This document shows positions 61,772-64,000 of a DNA stretch of 64,000 nucleotides, in pieces (the stretch's first letter is position 1; each line of letters opens with the position of its first letter). The translations under genes were made by a program, and so were the position numbers. This DNA is from Hyphomicrobium_A sp044507625 (lineage in GTDB: Bacteria; Pseudomonadota; Alphaproteobacteria; Rhizobiales; Hyphomicrobiaceae). A model generated the notes under the pieces. It worked only from the letters and a program-made list of their open reading frames with translations. It was not told the origin of the DNA and searched no databases. The DNA lies in contig JBIQJE010000004.1 of NCBI GenBank assembly GCA_044507625.1, positions 186,001 through 250,000 on the forward strand, given 5' to 3'.

Positions 61772-61921
61772 GTTTGTGATCAAAACGCTATATGGAAGCC
61801 AGCGAACGGTGCTCACGGGTGGGCCGCGGCACCGTGTCTGGGCCGTTGAGCCCCGCGGGCCGATCGGCTAGAAGCGCCCAAAGCATTAATTCCCCGCATC
61901 GCGAACGAGGAGGCCGCCCCC

Positions 61922-63583
61922 GTGGCGAACCCGCAGTACGTCTATCACATGCACAAGCTCTCCAAGGCCTATCCGGGGGGCAAGCAGGTCCTGAAGGACG
62001 TCTCGCTGTCGTTTCTGCCGGGCGCCAAGATCGGCGTTGTCGGCCTCAACGGCGCGGGTAAATCGACACTGCTGAAGATCATGGCGGGCGTCGTCGACGA
62101 CTACCTCGGCGAAGCCAAGGCGGCGGACGGCATCAAGGTGGGCTATCTACCCCAGGAGCCGGAGCTCAATCCCGACAAGGACGTGCTCGGCAATGCCATG
62201 GAGGGCGTCGGCGAAAAGAAGGCCATTCTCGACCGCTACAACGAGATCGCCGCCAACTACTCCGACGAGACCGCCGACGAGATGACGGCGTTGCAGGATC
62301 AGATCGACGCCCTTGACCTGTGGGACCTCGATACGCAGGTGGAGCAGGCGCTCGACGCGCTGCGGTGTCCGCCGGGCGATGCGGACGTGACGAAGCTTTC
62401 GGGCGGTGAGAAGCGCCGCGTGGCGCTCACCCGTCTGCTGCTCTCCAAGCCCGACATCCTGCTGCTCGACGAGCCGACGAACCATCTCGATGCGGAAAGC
62501 GTCGCGTGGCTGGAGCGCTATCTGAAGGAGTATGCGGGCTGCGTGATCCTCGTCACCCACGACCGCTACTTCCTCGACAACATCACCGAGTGGACGCTGG
62601 AGCTCGACCGCGGACAGGGCGTGCCGTGGAAGGGGAACTATTCGAGCTGGCTGGAGCAGAAGGCAAAGCGCGCCGAAAGCGAGAAGTCGGCCGAGGAGGG
62701 CCGCCAGAAGCAGATCAGCCGCGAGCTGGAATGGATCCGCTCCTCGCCCAAAGCACGCCAGGCGAAGTCCAAGGCGCGTATTTCGGCTTACGAGAAGCTG
62801 GTGGAGCAGGCCGGGCGCGAGGATGCCGGCAAGGCGTCGTTCTCCATCGCGCATGGTCCGCGCCTGGGCGACATGGTGGTGGAGGTCGACGGTCTCACGA
62901 AGGCGTTCGGTGACCGCCTCCTGATCGACAACCTGTCGTTCAAGCTGCCGCCGGGCGGCATTGTCGGCGTCATCGGTCCCAACGGCGCCGGCAAGACGAC
63001 GCTGTTCAAGATGATCACCGGGCAGGAGAAGCCGGATAACGGCTCGATCAAGCTCGGCCCGACGGTGAAGCTGTCCTACGTCGACCAGAGCCGCGATCAT
63101 CTCGATGCAAAGAAAACCGTCTGGGAGGAAATCTCGGGCGGACTCGACATCATGAAATTCGGCGACAAGCAGGAGATGTCATCGCGCGCCTATTGCGGCT
63201 GGTTCAACTTCAAGGGCGCGGATCAGCAGAAGAAGGTGGGGCTCCTGTCGGGCGGAGAGCGCAACCGCGTGCATCTCGCCAAGATGCTGAAGGAGGGCGG
63301 CAACCTGTTGCTGCTCGACGAGCCGACGAACGACCTCGACACCGAGACGCTGGGCGCGCTCGAAGCGGCGCTGGAAGATTTCCCCGGCTGCGCCGTGGTG
63401 ATCTCGCACGACCGCTTCTTCCTCGATCGCCTTGCGACGCACATTCTCGCCTTCGAGGGCGACAGCCACGTCGAATGGTTCGAGGGCAACTTCGAAGCAT
63501 ACGAAGCGGATAAGAAGCGGCGTCTGGGCGATGCCGCCGTCGAGCCGCACCGGATCAAGTACAAGCGCTTCGAGCGCGCCTGA
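61922..63583 (+). CDS. ettA: Energy-dependent translational throttle protein EttA (ABC-F)
   Basis: This is a 553-residue ABC-F ATPase starting at GTG. Two nucleotide-binding domains are seen: Walker A GLNGAGKSTLLK and GPNGAGKTTLFK, signatures LSGGEKRRVAL and LSGGERNRVHL, and Walker B LLLLDEPTNDLD-like motifs. The interdomain P-site linker and the arm (EGVGEKKAILDRYNEIAANY) mark EttA among ABC-F proteins. It binds the ribosomal E site and gates elongation by energy charge. Confidence 0.95.
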   Translation: MANPQYVYHMHKLSKAYPGGKQVLKDVSLSFLPGAKIGVVGLNGAGKSTLLKIMAGVVDDYLGEAKAADGIKVGYLPQEPELNPDKDVLGNAMEGVGEKKAILDRYNEIAANYSDETADEMTALQDQIDALDLWDLDTQVEQALDALRCPPGDADVTKLSGGEKRRVALTRLLLSKPDILLLDEPTNHLDAESVAWLERYLKEYAGCVILVTHDRYFLDNITEWTLELDRGQGVPWKGNYSSWLEQKAKRAESEKSAEEGRQKQISRELEWIRSSPKARQAKSKARISAYEKLVEQAGREDAGKASFSIAHGPRLGDMVVEVDGLTKAFGDRLLIDNLSFKLPPGGIVGVIGPNGAGKTTLFKMITGQEKPDNGSIKLGPTVKLSYVDQSRDHLDAKKTVWEEISGGLDIMKFGDKQEMSSRAYCGWFNFKGADQQKKVGLLSGGERNRVHLAKMLKEGGNLLLLDEPTNDLDTETLGALEAALEDFPGCAVVISHDRFFLDRLATHILAFEGDSHVEWFEGNFEAYEADKKRRLGDAAVEPHRIKYKRFERA

Positions 63584-63606
63584 TAAAAAGGCCGCTGGAC
63601 ATTTCG

Positions 63607-63641
63607 AGCGCGGCGGGCCGGTGCGGTCCGCCGCGCTTTTC
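63607..63641 (+). terminator. Rho-independent terminator after ettA
   Basis: AGCGCGGCGG and CCGCCGCGCT form a 10-bp perfect stem with an 11-base loop followed by TTTCTTT. It also lies at the end of the opposing PRC-barrel gene. Confidence 0.85.
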
Positions 63642-63649
63642 TTTCCGCG

Positions 63650-64000
63650 TTATGGCGTTGGCTTGGGATGCTCGGAAGCGTTGGGCATCGCCTTCACTTC
63701 CGCTTCCGTCATCGACAGCACGAGCCCGTCGGGCTTCACCTCGCTGACTTTGTCGGCAGAGACGTGATAGCGCTGGCCGCCGATGCCGAGCGTGCTCTCG
63801 GCATCCATGTAGATATCCGTCACCTTGTCCTCGGGATTGCGGATCAGCTCGGTGATCTCGCCGATCTTCTTGTTGTCGCTGCTGTAGATCGGCTTATGGG
63901 TCCAGCTTGCGAGATCTTTCTGGGGGACGACGAATGGCGCCCCGCCCATCCGCGCGGCCTGGGGGTGGGGGGCGGTCTGCGTTGCCGGTGGGGGCGGCGG
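63650..64000 (-). CDS. PRC-barrel domain protein (5' end cut by window)
   Basis: At least 116 codons are open to the right edge. A Pro/Ala/Thr-rich stretch at the edge is followed by a PRC-barrel domain: LASWTHKPIYSSDNKKIGEI, then VTDIYMDAESTLGIGG and RYHVSADKVSEV. An ATG at 63949 exists, but the frame continues upstream of it, so the N-terminus, probably with a signal peptide, is outside. PRC-barrel proteins of this kind are often exported in alphaproteobacteria. Role unknown. Confidence 0.85.
   Translation of the reverse strand, partial: PPPPPATQTAPHPQAARMGGAPFVVPQKDLASWTHKPIYSSDNKKIGEITELIRNPEDKVTDIYMDAESTLGIGGQRYHVSADKVSEVKPDGLVLSMTEAEVKAMPNASEHPKPTP

Overview
The window reads as a continuous piece of a GC-rich alphaproteobacterial chromosome, most likely from the Hyphomicrobiales (Rhizobiales) and plausibly near Hyphomicrobium. 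This is inferred from family content: DUF3126 next to cysE, a PAS_5 protein, DUF930, a bacterial transglutaminase-like cysteine proteinase, a DnaG with a degenerate zinc-binding motif, a SoxYZ-like carrier of the type linked to quinoprotein dehydrogenases, and an ArsR-methyltransferase fusion ahead of metF/metH. No rRNA, tRNA, CRISPR array, prophage or insertion sequence was recognised. Gene order and coding density look like ordinary core chromosome with small accessory pockets.

Layout. 1-7 kb: a LysR regulator diverging from pirin and WrbA (quinone/electrophile stress), small unknown genes, a serine-hydrolase-fold protein that has lost two catalytic residues, and an exbB-exbD-tonB operon. 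7-13 kb: msrB, then a five-gene minus-strand set (PepSY protein, OmpR-type regulator, histidine kinase, cytochrome b, Tat-exported YedY-like molybdoenzyme) with two exported PepSY-type genes diverging from it. This looks like an envelope redox-repair module analogous to, but not the same as, E. coli hprRS-msrPQ. 13-18.5 kb: a wHTH gene with two small membrane-protein genes, a YadA-like trimeric autotransporter, exported proteins and an orphan MlaC.

18.5-30 kb: a methionine block (ArsR-methyltransferase fusion, metF, and methionine synthase split into two genes at the domain border), a 27-residue membrane peptide, acuI, a GNAT/polysaccharide deacetylase pair, a crotonase, cysE, a DUF3126 gene and a gamma-carbonic anhydrase. 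30-45 kb: signalling and envelope genes (transglutaminase-like protease, tandem PilZ, PAS_5, rhomboid, CBS, patatin), hisI, folE, a NifU-like scaffold, a cupin, yidD, recO, a CAP protein overlapping a channel-like protein, a GreA/B-like factor, an orphan SoxYZ-like carrier, a deoxyribosyltransferase-like protein, a class A beta-lactamase, DUF817 and KTSC proteins.

45-64 kb: the conserved information-processing block yqeY-dnaG-rpoD on the minus strand diverging from carA; carA and carB are separated by two paralogous exported proteins; then greA, an Lrp/AsnC regulator, a four-gene set (ELM1-like, CPBP protease-like, ELM1-like, 2OG-Fe(II) oxygenase), ettA, and a partial PRC-barrel gene at the right edge. 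The least explained elements are the redox/two-component module, the ELM1-CPBP-ELM1-oxygenase set, the wHTH/two-membrane-protein trio, the secreted paralogues inside the car locus, and the channel-like protein without a canonical filter.
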